This document shows positions 1 to 8,092 of a DNA stretch of 64,000 nt, piece after piece (position 1 is the first letter of the stretch; each line of letters opens with the position of its first letter). Both the position numbers and the translations under genes were made by a program. The DNA is from DAOTYH01 sp034435015 (lineage in GTDB: Bacteria; Chloroflexota; Anaerolineae; Aggregatilineales; UBA3940), in assembly GCA_034435015.1 (NCBI GenBank), contig DAOTYH010000103.1, positions 1 to 64,000 of the forward strand, given 5' to 3'. Below the pieces are notes generated by a model. It was not told the DNA's origin and did not search any database. It saw only the letters and a program-made list of their open reading frames with translations.

Positions 1-158
1 TCCAGCATGAAGGAATGCTCTGGCCGTGAGTCACTTGCTTCGATCAAGCTGTCTATCAGGCTGACCAGTTTCAAGCGAAGCTTTTGGAAGGGGAGTACTC
101 CCTCCCTTTTCCAGCGTATGTGAGATACAACATGAAGTACGATGGGGCTTCCGGCCAT
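1..158 (-). CDS. GH38-like (alpha-mannosidase family) protein, 5' end only
   Basis: An open frame starts at ATG 158-156 and runs off the left edge after 52 codons. The start of the protein resembles the N-terminus of bacterial GH38 alpha-mannosidases: a short beta strand, a His-containing segment, then the PFQKLRLKLVSLIDSLIE stretch that matches the usual PFQxFRxxLVxLID helix. In that family the segment after the first strand reads HxHWDREW, and its second His and Asp bind the catalytic zinc. Here it reads HIRWKREG (residues 13-20), so Arg15 and Lys17 stand where the metal ligands should be. The gene lies 9 bases after the stop of the zinc-ribbon gene on the same strand and has no strong ribosome binding site. 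It is either an inactive homologue or a decaying gene; the family call rests on a short fragment. Confidence 0.5.
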   Translation of the reverse strand, partial: MAGSPIVLHVVSHIRWKREGVLPFQKLRLKLVSLIDSLIEASDSRPEHSFML

Positions 159-167
159 TGGTTGGCT

Positions 168-383
168 CTATTTTTTCTGTTCAGGAGTGTCTTGTTGGGC
201 TGGCGGCGTGGGCAGAGCATGTTGAAGCTGCCGGACCGTTATCTTGTTCACACGTCTACACTTGGGGCACTCAACAGTATAGTGAGTTGCCCCCGGCTTC
301 AGAGAGGTTAATGCCGCTTCGATCTCCTCTCGGTTGAGCGACCAGCTAGAGTGGCAATTAAAGCATGTGATCTTAATCATCAT
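168..383 (-). CDS. small zinc-ribbon protein, 71 aa
   Basis: A short protein with two CxxC pairs (CFNC at residues 7-10 and CPKC at about 39-42) separated by about 28 residues, the layout of a small treble-clef or zinc-ribbon domain. The C-terminal tail is polar and proline-rich and looks disordered. The start at 383 is an ATG-ATG pair preceded by a clear AGGACGAG ribosome binding site. The gene sits 19 bases after the transporter gene and 9 bases before the GH38-like gene, so the three could be one transcript. No function can be assigned; the fold suggests binding of nucleic acid or a partner protein. Confidence 0.7.
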   Translation of the reverse strand: MMIKITCFNCHSSWSLNREEIEAALTSLKPGATHYTVECPKCRRVNKITVRQLQHALPTPPAQQDTPEQKK

Positions 384-402
384 CTCGTCCTTTGCGAGAG
401 TT

Positions 403-1332
403 CTATTCTGCTTTTAAATCGGCGGTATTCAGCGTGTCCTGTGTTGTGTGATGTTCTTCGGCTGTTGAAGCCAACGCAATCCCCGCCAAAATAAGGGCGC
501 CCCCCAGCACTTGAAGGGGCTTTGGCCATTCTTGCAGAATCAGGATTGCTAGTATCGTTGAGCCAATCGGTTCTCCCAGGATTGCTACCCCCACGAAGGT
601 TGCTGACAAATGGCGGACGGCGTAGTTGGCGGCTGTATGGCCGATCATCTGGGGGATCAGACCCAGCGCGATCATCCAACCCGTTACCTCCAGTGAATAA
701 CCTGTCAGCGGATAATTGGCGGCAATAGACCAGATCAGTAGGAAAACGCCTGCTGTTCCGTACACCAACCATAGATAAGATGTCAAGCGTAATTTGGCCC
801 GAACACTCCGGCCAATCATTAGGTAACCGGAAGCCATGAAGGCTCCAATGAGTGCCAATACGTCCCCCCAAAGGGTTGAGCCTGTTGTACCGGTCCAGTC
901 TGCCAGCCCGACGATGCTTCCGCCTATCATGGCGGCCACGATCCCAACCCACGTGAGGCGAGGCGTGCGCTCGCCCAGCACCAGCGGTGATGCCAGACCG
1001 ATCCAGAGGGGGGTCGTAGTTACCAGTACAACAGAGCTAACCACTGACGTGTGGGCCAGAGAAGTGATCCAAGTTGCGAAGTGGAGGCCCAGTAACAAGC
1101 CGCTTAACAGCAACATTCCCAGCTCACGCTTCTCTAGTTTAGCATAATCCTGCCATGCACGCTGGCTGAGGGCTGGAATACTCATGACCACTGTGGCGGT
1201 GAGTAGCCGATAAGCGGCAATCACTAGTGAAGGGGCTCCTCCTGCCTGTGCTTGTCGAATGAAGATGGAGGCGGAAGCCATTGCCAGCACACCCACACAT
1301 AGGATCAGCCCCATCTTGAGAGGGTATTTCAC
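403..1332 (-). CDS. DMT-superfamily (EamA) transporter
   Basis: A 309-residue very hydrophobic protein with about ten membrane helices, arranged as two tandem EamA repeats (roughly residues 8-145 and 160-295). The second repeat carries the typical GEPIGSTILAILIL segment seen in drug/metabolite exporters of this family. Length and layout are standard. The substrate is unknown; relatives export amino acids, nucleosides or drugs. The start is a GTG with AGGAGA about 12 bases upstream, a rather long spacing. It is divergent from the superoxide dismutase gene, with a 185-base gap between them. Confidence 0.85.
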   Translation of the reverse strand: MKYPLKMGLILCVGVLAMASASIFIRQAQAGGAPSLVIAAYRLLTATVVMSIPALSQRAWQDYAKLEKRELGMLLLSGLLLGLHFATWITSLAHTSVVSSVVLVTTTPLWIGLASPLVLGERTPRLTWVGIVAAMIGGSIVGLADWTGTTGSTLWGDVLALIGAFMASGYLMIGRSVRAKLRLTSYLWLVYGTAGVFLLIWSIAANYPLTGYSLEVTGWMIALGLIPQMIGHTAANYAVRHLSATFVGVAILGEPIGSTILAILILQEWPKPLQVLGGALILAGIALASTAEEHHTTQDTLNTADLKAE

Positions 1333-1462
1333 TAAACTTGATTTCTCCTATCAACAAAGCTAGAATCACGATGCGGTTTGCAGGGCGAATACTGCGATCT
1401 TAGCATCGCATGGGTCAGTGGTCAATGTATTCGACGAAAAGCTCCTGAAGTGTGAGGCCGCT

Positions 1463-1490
1463 TTGTAATTCCTCTGTTGTTTTGTATAGT
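1463..1490 (+). promoter_or_regulatory. putative sigma-70-type promoter of the superoxide dismutase gene
   Basis: TTGTAA at 1463-1468 and TATAGT at 1485-1490 with a 16-base spacer, placing the start of transcription about 20 bases before the sod start codon. Seen by eye only. Confidence 0.4.
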
Positions 1491-1517
1491 CTGCTGACAA
1501 GCTAGGAGGGTACTCAG

Positions 1518-2135
1518 ATGGGACGTCATGAACTTCCACCGTTGCCATATGCCTATGATGCGCTAGAGCCTCATATTGATGAGCTTACCATGCGCATCCA
1601 TCATGATAAGCATCATCAGGCATATGTTGACAATCTTAATGCCGCATTGGAGAAGTATCCTGATCTGCAGGACAAGAGCGTTGAGGAGCTGGTAAAGAAT
1701 CTTGATGCTGTGCCGGAGGACATCCGTACAGCCGTCCGCAATCATGGCGGGGGACATTTTAACCACACCATGTTCTGGCTGATCATGGGGCCAAATGGAG
1801 GCGGTGAACCGGGCGGCAAGCTGGGAGAGGCTATTCAAGCGGCCTTCGGCTCTTTTGAGAGCTTCAAGGAACAGTTCAACAAGGCAGCGATGGGACGCTT
1901 TGGAAGCGGCTGGGCTTGGCTGTGTGTGGACGCAAATAAGAATCTGGTCATCACCAGTACTGCCAATCAGGATACTCCACTTGCAGATGGGTTGACTCCT
2001 ATTTTGGGCCTGGATGTGTGGGAGCACGCCTACTATCTCAAGTATCAGAATCGACGGGGTGAATACGTTCAGGCATGGTGGAATGTCGTTAACTGGGGCG
2101 AGGTAACTGCCCGCTTTGAGGCGGCTCTAAAGTAG
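1518..2135 (+). CDS. sodA: superoxide dismutase, Mn/Fe family
   Basis: Converts superoxide to oxygen and hydrogen peroxide. The 205-residue protein covers the whole family: an alpha-helical N-terminal hairpin with the MRIHHDKHHQAY segment and a C-terminal alpha/beta domain ending in the DVWEHAYY signature. Predicted metal ligands are His28, His83 (in HFNHTMFW), Asp166 and His170. The GPNGGGEP stretch after the second ligand resembles the Mn-using type, but metal choice cannot be settled from sequence. No signal peptide, so cytoplasmic. ATG 1518 has a TAGGAGGG ribosome binding site. The ferredoxin gene follows in the same direction with its own promoter. Confidence 0.96.
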   Translation: MGRHELPPLPYAYDALEPHIDELTMRIHHDKHHQAYVDNLNAALEKYPDLQDKSVEELVKNLDAVPEDIRTAVRNHGGGHFNHTMFWLIMGPNGGGEPGGKLGEAIQAAFGSFESFKEQFNKAAMGRFGSGWAWLCVDANKNLVITSTANQDTPLADGLTPILGLDVWEHAYYLKYQNRRGEYVQAWWNVVNWGEVTARFEAALK

Positions 2136-2143
2136 TTTATAAT
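2116..2143 (+). promoter_or_regulatory. putative promoter of the ferredoxin gene
   Basis: TTGAGG at 2116-2121 and a perfect TATAAT at 2138-2143, spacer 16. The -35 box lies inside the last codons of the superoxide dismutase gene. Confidence 0.45.
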
Positions 2144-2182
2144 AGTGGGTGTATGGTAACCGAGTGAGAGGAGAGAATCCAC

Positions 2183-2536
2183 ATGACCCACGTTATCACC
2201 AGCCTGTGTCTGCGCGACGGCGCCTGCGTGGAGGTTTGCCCGGTGGAATGTATAGTTCCCGGCAAGCCTGAAAACGAGTGGCCTTGGTATTTTATCGACC
2301 CGGATACCTGTATAGATTGCGGTGCTTGCATTCCCGAATGTCCTTACGAAGCTATCTTTATCGAGGATGATGTGCCTTCAGCCTATACAATGAAGGCTGG
2401 GCAGAAGCGTGTCCCGTTCGACACAAAGACGGAAGTGGTTTATCAGGGCGGCGAGGTAGTTGATCTGAGGCCGGATATTCAGCCCAACGCGGATTTCTTC
2501 AAAAAAGGGCCGGGTTACGACGCACGTAACATGTGA
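2183..2536 (+). CDS. ferredoxin with two iron-sulfur cluster motifs
   Basis: A 117-residue soluble electron carrier. The first cysteine group (C9, C15, C19, C23 around the CVEVCP motif) and the second (CIDCGACIPECP, about residues 44-55) are laid out as in two-cluster 7Fe/8Fe ferredoxins. The spacing of the first group differs from classical FdxA, so whether that cluster is 3Fe or 4Fe is open. A C-terminal extension of about 50 residues without cysteines follows, as in many ferredoxins of Chloroflexi and Deinococci. The start has a strong GAGAGGAGAG ribosome binding site. A hairpin terminator follows the gene. The redox partner is unknown. Confidence 0.85.
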   Translation: MTHVITSLCLRDGACVEVCPVECIVPGKPENEWPWYFIDPDTCIDCGACIPECPYEAIFIEDDVPSAYTMKAGQKRVPFDTKTEVVYQGGEVVDLRPDIQPNADFFKKGPGYDARNM

Positions 2537-2577
2537 CCCTCTGCTGTTTGTGTTTTTGTTAAACTGATGTATCTTAA

Positions 2578-2611
2578 GGGAGAGCAACCCGCTAGCCGGT
2601 GTTGCTCTCCC
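2578..2611 (+). terminator. hairpin terminator after the ferredoxin gene
   Basis: A perfect 11-base stem (GGGAGAGCAAC at 2578-2588 pairing with 2601-2611) with a 12-base loop, followed by a pyrimidine-rich stretch. It separates the ferredoxin gene from the lyase gene. Confidence 0.7.
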
Positions 2612-2655
2612 TCATGTTCTGCTTCTTCTCCTTTGTCAGGAAGGTGAGAATAGCA

Positions 2656-4089
2656 ATGGCCGAGTTCCGGATTGAGAAAGACTCACTTGGCGAGTTAAGA
2701 GTTCCAGCCAATGCTCTCTATGCGGCTCAGACTCAGCGGGCAGTAGAGAATTTCCCCATATCTGGCCTCAAACAGTATCGTGCCTTCATCTGGGGCATGG
2801 CGGTGATCAAGCGCGCCGCGGCAGAAGTTAATTTTGAGCTGGGACTTTTTGCTGACCGTAAAGCTGGGGACAAGGTAGTAACAGGCGAACAGATTGCCCG
2901 TTCCATCATGCAGGCCGCTGAAGAGGTCATGGAGGGCAAGTGGGATGATCAGTTTGTCGTTGATCCTTTTCAGGCAGGGGCAGGCACTTCCCATAACATG
3001 AATACAAACGAGGTGATCGCCAATCGGGCTAACCTCTTGCTGGGCTTTGCGTTGGATGACCCGCAAAAGCCAGTCCATCCGAATGATCATGTGAACATGG
3101 CGCAGTCTACTAATGACACGATCCCGACGGCTATCCGTCTGGGGTGTTTATGGCGTCTGGATGAACTGACATCCGTTTTGGATGATCTGGCAGAGGCTTT
3201 TGCAAACAAAGCCCGTGAATTTGACGACATTGTTAAGTCGGGGCGTACTCACCTACAGGATGCTGTGCCGATCCGAATGGGGCAAGAATTCGGCGCTTAT
3301 GCCCGTGCCATTGAACGTAACACGGACAAAATTGTCGAGGCCGCGAAGGGTCTCAGGCGGCTGGGTATTGGCGGTACAGCGAATGGGAGCGGCCTCAATG
3401 CGCATCCTGAGTACCACCGGCGTATGATCGCCAAGCTGGAGGAATTGACAGGCCTGGAGCTTGAGACTTGCGATAACCTGTTTGAAGCGATGCAATCCAT
3501 GCAGGATGCAGTCCACTTCAGCGGTGCCATGCGAACGTTGGCTCAAGATATCACACGCATTGCTAACGATCTCCGGTTGCTGTGTTCGGGACCTGCTACA
3601 GGGTTGGCCGAGATTACCATGCCGGCTGTACAGCCTGGTTCCAGCATCATGCCGGGAAAAATTAATCCTAGCATTGCGGAAATGGTCAATCAGACCATGT
3701 ATCATGTGATGGGTAATGACCTCACCGTGATGTTGTGCGGTCAGGCTGGTCAGTTGGAGTTGAATGTGATGATGCCCATTATGGGCTATAATCTCTTCCA
3801 GATGATGGACATCACCATCAACTCGTTGCGTGTCTTGAAGGAACGTGCCATAGATGGGCTGGTTGCAAACAGGGAAAAGGCCGAGGGATGGCTAGCTAAG
3901 AACGCCATTCTTGTAACAGCCCTTAATCCTGTGATCGGCTACCTCAAGGGGGCCGAGGTGGCCAAAGAGGCTATGGCAACCGGGCGGACCATCCGTGAGG
4001 TGGTACTTGAGAAGGGATACCTCTCACCAGAGGAAGCAGACAGGCTTCTTGACGTGCGGAGGATGACGGAAGGTGGAATCCTCGAGTAG
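2656..4089 (+). CDS. aspA: aspartate ammonia-lyase / class II fumarase family lyase
   Basis: A 477-residue member of the fumarase/aspartase superfamily that adds or removes a group across fumarate. The superfamily signature GSSIMPGKINP lies at about residues 328-338, and the substrate-binding SGRTHLQDAVP and TNDTIP segments are present. The sequence after the signature (VNQTMYHVMGND, then AGQLELNV) follows aspartases rather than fumarases, which read GNFELNV there; hence the preference for aspartate to fumarate plus ammonia. Fumarase activity cannot be excluded. The ATG at 2656 with an AGGAAGGTGAG site is chosen over the GTG at 2599, which lies inside the upstream terminator hairpin. Confidence 0.8.
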   Translation: MAEFRIEKDSLGELRVPANALYAAQTQRAVENFPISGLKQYRAFIWGMAVIKRAAAEVNFELGLFADRKAGDKVVTGEQIARSIMQAAEEVMEGKWDDQFVVDPFQAGAGTSHNMNTNEVIANRANLLLGFALDDPQKPVHPNDHVNMAQSTNDTIPTAIRLGCLWRLDELTSVLDDLAEAFANKAREFDDIVKSGRTHLQDAVPIRMGQEFGAYARAIERNTDKIVEAAKGLRRLGIGGTANGSGLNAHPEYHRRMIAKLEELTGLELETCDNLFEAMQSMQDAVHFSGAMRTLAQDITRIANDLRLLCSGPATGLAEITMPAVQPGSSIMPGKINPSIAEMVNQTMYHVMGNDLTVMLCGQAGQLELNVMMPIMGYNLFQMMDITINSLRVLKERAIDGLVANREKAEGWLAKNAILVTALNPVIGYLKGAEVAKEAMATGRTIREVVLEKGYLSPEEADRLLDVRRMTEGGILE

Positions 4090-4160
4090 CAGGCGGGTTG
4101 TGAGGGAGACAGCCAGACACAGTGCCCCTTTTTGCTGTTTGCGTTGAGGGGGGACAAGAC

Positions 4161-4703
4161 ATGACAGTTTGCCCACATTGCCAGCAGGATAATGTTGAGG
4201 GCGCGCTGATCTGTGAGAATTGCGGCATGTTGCTTGTTGCACCGCGTGACGGATCACTGACAACGCGCCGTATGGAAGCAGAAGAGACGGCGACAGGGGC
4301 AGAGCTAGCGGCTACACTGCGTGGAACACAGACATTTCATCCCGGTGCCCAGTTATATGTTCGCCTCTTGTCATGGTCGCCCCCTCAGCTCTTTGCACTT
4401 GAGGTAGAAGATGAGATCGTGCTCGGGCGGGTTGATAACTATACAGATTTCCCGCCTGACATAGACCTTTCTCATTTTGGCGGCTGGGAGCAAGGTGTCT
4501 CTCGACTGCATGCCTCTATTCGACGCGAGGGAAGCCGGCTGATGGTCTCTGATCTGGGCAGTACCAATGGTACGTTCCTCAATGAGGAGCGTCTGCCTGC
4601 CCGCCAGCCTCATCTCCTGTGCGATGGGGACCGGATCAGACTTGGACTGTTAGAATTGCAAATATTCTTCCATGAGCCGGGTCCTGAGGAGGAGGTTAAC
4701 TGA
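4161..4703 (+). CDS. zinc-ribbon plus FHA domain protein
   Basis: A 180-residue protein. A short zinc ribbon (CPHC at residues 4-7 and CENC at about 20-23) is followed by a linker and a C-terminal FHA domain (about residues 80-165) with the conserved GR, SRLHA and GSTNGTFLN motifs that form the phosphothreonine-binding face. It therefore probably reads the output of Ser/Thr kinases, two of which are encoded in this window. No membrane segment. ATG 4161 preceded by GAGGGGGGAC is preferred to an upstream GTG. The JAMM peptidase gene follows after 50 bases. Confidence 0.85.
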   Translation: MTVCPHCQQDNVEGALICENCGMLLVAPRDGSLTTRRMEAEETATGAELAATLRGTQTFHPGAQLYVRLLSWSPPQLFALEVEDEIVLGRVDNYTDFPPDIDLSHFGGWEQGVSRLHASIRREGSRLMVSDLGSTNGTFLNEERLPARQPHLLCDGDRIRLGLLELQIFFHEPGPEEEVN

Positions 4704-4753
4704 AGGTAGTTGTGTCGGTGGAAGTATGTCTGCAGGGATACGCTGAGTAAAAC

Positions 4754-5191
4754 ATGGCAGTTAGAAAATTGGGGCTTCCTGCTGAATGTCTGGACCTGAT
4801 CATCGGGCATGTACAGCGGGAAGCCCCTTACGAAGCCTGCGGCTTGCTTGGAGGGAAGGGTGGACAGGTCACGTCGGTCTTTTGTATCCCTAATGTTGCG
4901 CCTAACCCGTTAACAAGCTTTCTCATGGAACCCCAAGCCCAATTGTCGGCTCTCCTCACTATGGAGGAACGCGGCATGGAGCTTGTAGCAATCTACCACT
5001 CTCACCCTTCGGGCGCACGCAGTGATCCCTCTCCCAGTGATATAGCGCAAGCCTACTACCCTGGAGTTGCCCATCTGATTATAGTACCTGGCTTGGATGG
5101 CGGGATAGCCAGCCTGCGGGCTTTCATGATCGAGGGGGGGCAAGTCTCAGAGATGCCGGTCATAACCAAAAGAGTGATACGCAACGGCTGA
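4754..5191 (+). CDS. JAMM/MPN metallopeptidase, family M67
   Basis: A 145-residue single-domain zinc peptidase of the Mov34/MPN/PAD-1 type. The JAMM motif is intact: Glu27 (YEACGLLGG), His82 and His84 in HSHPSG, Ser93 and Asp96 in SPSD. Bacterial members of this size cleave bonds after the C-terminal Gly-Gly of ubiquitin-like sulfur carriers. The characterised example is mycobacterial Mec, which releases cysteine from the carrier CysO. No carrier gene is adjacent, but a MoaD-type carrier embedded in a fusion protein lies at about 51.8 kb. Lacks a signal peptide, so cytoplasmic. The start is the first ATG; its ribosome binding site is weak. Confidence 0.88.
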   Translation: MAVRKLGLPAECLDLIIGHVQREAPYEACGLLGGKGGQVTSVFCIPNVAPNPLTSFLMEPQAQLSALLTMEERGMELVAIYHSHPSGARSDPSPSDIAQAYYPGVAHLIIVPGLDGGIASLRAFMIEGGQVSEMPVITKRVIRNG

Positions 5192-5271
5192 CGGGGCGGA
5201 GGGTTTTGGTAAATAAACAGCGGAACCAGCATAGGACCTGGTTCAAGTGTTTTTCTAGTGAGGGGAATGAA

Positions 5272-5922
5272 ATGTCAGGGGTGATGGCGGGAGTGCTGAT
5301 CCGCGCTGTAGGCGTAATAGCCGCTTATCTGCTGGGTTCTATTCCGGTTGGCTTATTAGTGGTGCGTGCTCTCAAGGGGCAGGATATTCGTTCTATTGGG
5401 AGTGGACGCACAGGGGGCACGAATGCGTTTCGTGCAGGTGGTCTGGTGGCAGGGGCGATGACCGCCATCGGCGATGCCGCAAAGGGAATTGGGGCAGTTA
5501 ATATAGCCCGTTTGCTTCTGCCCGGCGACCCGATCTTAGAGGCGTTATGTGCGGTAGCGGCGGTAGCCGGTCATAACTGGCCGATCTATATTGGCTTTCG
5601 GGGCGGGGCCGGGACGGGACCAAATATCGGGGCGGCAATAGCTCTGTGGCCGCTCTCGGCGGCTATTCTGATCCCGCTGACGCCTATTTTGCTGTTTGCG
5701 ACGGGCTATGCATCTGTCACTTCCACATTGATATCACTAGTGATAGTAGCTCTGTTTGTTGTGCGTGTACTAGCGGCCGGACAACCAGCCGCCTATGCCG
5801 GCTATGCGCTTGCTACCACCGTGCTGGTGGCAGTGGCGCTTATCCCCAATTATCGGCGTCTGATCGCAGGAACGGAACGCATGGTCGGCCCGCGTGCGCG
5901 GGCTACGCAGAGCAGTGAGTAG
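5272..5922 (+). CDS. plsY: acyl-phosphate:glycerol-3-phosphate acyltransferase PlsY
   Basis: Transfers an acyl group from acyl-phosphate to glycerol-3-phosphate, the first step of membrane phospholipid synthesis. The 216-residue integral membrane protein has about five to six helices and the family's three motifs: YLLGSIPVG with GSGRTGGTNAFR near the N-terminus, AVAAVAGHNWPIY in the middle and GFRGGAGTGPN. The last usually reads GGKGVAT in this family; here it is GGAGTGPN, so the Lys is replaced. The ATG at 5272 follows GTGAGGGGAATGA and gives a normal N-terminus; an upstream in-frame start would add a charged 22-residue tail. The stop is only four bases from the convergent lipoprotein gene. 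Confidence 0.85.
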   Translation: MSGVMAGVLIRAVGVIAAYLLGSIPVGLLVVRALKGQDIRSIGSGRTGGTNAFRAGGLVAGAMTAIGDAAKGIGAVNIARLLLPGDPILEALCAVAAVAGHNWPIYIGFRGGAGTGPNIGAAIALWPLSAAILIPLTPILLFATGYASVTSTLISLVIVALFVVRVLAAGQPAAYAGYALATTVLVAVALIPNYRRLIAGTERMVGPRARATQSSE

Positions 5923-5926
5923 ATTA

Positions 5927-7138
5927 TCAGGGGATGTAGATGGTCCTCCACTCACTGAACTGAATCTGACCGACAGCCAGCGTAGTTGCACTACAGTCTC
6001 CCCAATTGGTGCAGGTGAGAGTACCTGTCAGGCCGGGGAAGGTTGAGGTGCTGTAGAGTGCCTCTCGGAGTGCGCGGCGTCCGATCTGCAGGTAGCCGCT
6101 TGGGGTCACAGTAGCCACTTTTTCTATGGCCTGCAAGAGCATAACTGTCGCATCGTAGCTGTAGGCGAAGAGCAGGTTTGAAGGCTCTTCGCCATACTCT
6201 GAGATATAGGCGGCGGTAAGGGAGTTATAGGCCTCATTGTCGAGTATGGGGCCGACAGCATATATACCTTCTCCGTACCCCTTGACCTGTTCGGCGAACC
6301 ATGTGCTCCAGTAGTGGCGTCCGCCTATGAGGGGAATCCTCGACAAGCCGAGGCCAACCCGTTGCTTGACGAAAGTGATAGCATCTGAAGGAAGCAGGGG
6401 AGCGTAGATCACATTCGGGTTTGCGTCACCAAGTGCCTCTAGTTGGGCCTGAAAGTTGTCTCCGCCCGGTGTGATGGTCTCGATAGCAACGATCGTGCCT
6501 CCTAGATGCTCAAAGGTGGTCTGGAAGGCGGCGATCAGCTCTGAAGTGTCAATTGTGCCGTCATGAACCAAGGCGGCACGGCGTGCGCCCATTTCGATAT
6601 AGGCGTATCGCGCGGCTGTTTCTGCCTCTGCACTGTCCCTGTAGATGGTGCGCATGAATGAGTCGTTGTGCGTCACCTGATCAGTCAGGCTGGTGGCACT
6701 GCATGAAGGGGAAATGGTCGTGTAGAATGCCTCATCATAGAGAGAGGCACCTGTCAGGCACGAAAGTGAACAAACGTGCCCTATGGCAGACACAACATAG
6801 GGATGATTGGTGAAAATCTGAGCGGCCAGCAGGCCGCCGGTCTCGGAGCAGTACGTGTTGACGACTTCCGTCTGGATGATGAAACCCCTGATATGGATTC
6901 GTCTCTGGATGGCAAGTTCTACACCACGGGTGATCTCAAGGCTTTCTTGGGCAAGTCCGGGATCGTAGGTGCTTGTGACCACACCGATATAGAGTGGCCT
7001 TGCCGGCCTGACCTCAACAATCCCCCATGGGTCTTCATAGGGGGCCTCTGGGGGCGGTGGCTGGCTACAGGCTGTGATGGACAGCCCCCCTATAACTAAG
7101 AACAAGATAGAAGCGAGTCTGCGCATTGAGTGGCTCAT
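5927..7138 (-). CDS. ABC-type branched-chain amino acid (Leu/Ile/Val-type) substrate-binding lipoprotein
   Basis: A 403-residue secreted binding protein of the periplasmic-binding fold type I. The N-terminus is a lipoprotein signal (MRRLASILFLVIGGLSITAC, acylated Cys), followed by a proline-rich linker. The rest shows the LIV-binding pattern: an N-terminal IGVVTST strand, a segment with paired cysteines (about residues 125-180) and a FAYSYDATVMLLQAIEK helix near the end. No permease or ATPase genes are adjacent, so it may serve a transporter encoded elsewhere or act as a sensor. Start chosen at ATG 7138 so that the lipobox sits about 25 residues in; a longer in-frame start at 7222 would bury the signal peptide. 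Confidence 0.85.
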   Translation of the reverse strand: MSHSMRRLASILFLVIGGLSITACSQPPPPEAPYEDPWGIVEVRPARPLYIGVVTSTYDPGLAQESLEITRGVELAIQRRIHIRGFIIQTEVVNTYCSETGGLLAAQIFTNHPYVVSAIGHVCSLSCLTGASLYDEAFYTTISPSCSATSLTDQVTHNDSFMRTIYRDSAEAETAARYAYIEMGARRAALVHDGTIDTSELIAAFQTTFEHLGGTIVAIETITPGGDNFQAQLEALGDANPNVIYAPLLPSDAITFVKQRVGLGLSRIPLIGGRHYWSTWFAEQVKGYGEGIYAVGPILDNEAYNSLTAAYISEYGEEPSNLLFAYSYDATVMLLQAIEKVATVTPSGYLQIGRRALREALYSTSTFPGLTGTLTCTNWGDCSATTLAVGQIQFSEWRTIYIP

Positions 7139-7227
7139 AAGCAGTTCTCTGGACCTGACGGGCAAAATGTATACCTTGCCATTATTGGATGACAGTGTAG
7201 CATGCCGTTTCTCATGTAGCAATAGGA

Positions 7228-7257
7228 TTACGGCATGCAGATGCGTGGTATTATAAT
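7228..7257 (+). promoter_or_regulatory. putative promoter of the prepilin peptidase gene
   Basis: TTACGG at 7228-7233 and a perfect TATAAT at 7252-7257, spacer 18, about 50 bases before the start codon at 7311. Confidence 0.4.
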
Positions 7258-7310
7258 TCAGGTGACCCTCATCATCCTTACGATTCTGCTCACAATTAGG
7301 ACGGCAAAAG

Positions 7311-8081
7311 ATGGTCAGTTACATACTTGCAGCGTTGGTAGGATTGATTCTAGGAGGGTGGATCGGTCTGCTGGCTGACTGGTTGCCCAAATTGAACCGT
7401 GACCTCAGAGGGGATTCGCAGGCGCAAGAGGCAGAATTACCTGACAGCTCCGAGAGCACCAAAGGTCGGTGGTATCAACGTTTTGTTCAACCTCGCTACA
7501 TAGCTGTTGAGCTTGTTATGGCAATTGCCTGCCTCTACCTATGGCGTCGGGAGGGCTTGACTCCCATGCTGGGTATCCTTGTCTTCTATGTGGCCTTGTT
7601 TGTCTTGATCACTGTAATAGATATCGAACATCGGCTGGTGCTTGACGTGGTGATGCTGCCTGCTTTTGTGATTGCGCTACTTGAAGTAGCTTTAAGTAAC
7701 CGGCTTAGTCTGCAAAATGCACTGGTAGGATTTGCGGTAGGCCAGATCGTTGTGATGGGCTTCTACATATTGGGGATAATTTATCTGTGGATCATCAATG
7801 CAGGACGCAAGGAACAAGTGAGGGAGGTAGCATTCGGGTTTGGTGATGTCACGCTGGCAACCTTCTGTGGTTTGGTAGTCGGTTATCCGCGTGTGGTAGT
7901 GATGCTGGTGCTTATGGTGGCTCTAGGCGGCCTGATAGCATTGCTCTATCTGCTCTATCGGGCCATCATAGCGCGCGATTACAAGGCGCATACGCCGTTG
8001 CCCTATGGGCCTTCTATCGTCTTGGCGGCTTTAGTGATGCTGTTATGGGGGAGAGAAATTGGGCGTCTGTTGGGCGCATGA
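7311..8081 (+). CDS. prepilin peptidase-like membrane aspartyl protease, family A24
   Basis: A 256-residue integral membrane protein with about seven helices. The two catalytic aspartates of type IV prepilin peptidases are visible in IDIEHRLVLDV (about residues 104-114) and FGFGDVTLA (about 178-186). The protein lacks the cytosolic cysteine-bearing methyltransferase-like domain of PilD; a charged loop of about 40 residues sits there instead. Its substrate would be a type IV pilin-like or competence pseudopilin, none of which is encoded in this window. ATG 7311 has AGGA nine bases upstream. It converges with mnmA with an 11-base gap. Confidence 0.85.
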   Translation: MVSYILAALVGLILGGWIGLLADWLPKLNRDLRGDSQAQEAELPDSSESTKGRWYQRFVQPRYIAVELVMAIACLYLWRREGLTPMLGILVFYVALFVLITVIDIEHRLVLDVVMLPAFVIALLEVALSNRLSLQNALVGFAVGQIVVMGFYILGIIYLWIINAGRKEQVREVAFGFGDVTLATFCGLVVGYPRVVVMLVLMVALGGLIALLYLLYRAIIARDYKAHTPLPYGPSIVLAALVMLLWGREIGRLLGA

Positions 8082-8092
8082 TAGGAACTTAG

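Noticed and set aside
380..952. A 190-codon open frame overlapping the DMT transporter
   Set aside because: Arg/Pro-rich shadow of the transporter gene in another frame, with no ribosome binding site.
2599..2656. Longer N-terminus for the lyase from GTG 2599
   Set aside because: It would begin inside the terminator hairpin and lacks a ribosome binding site; ATG 2656 has one.
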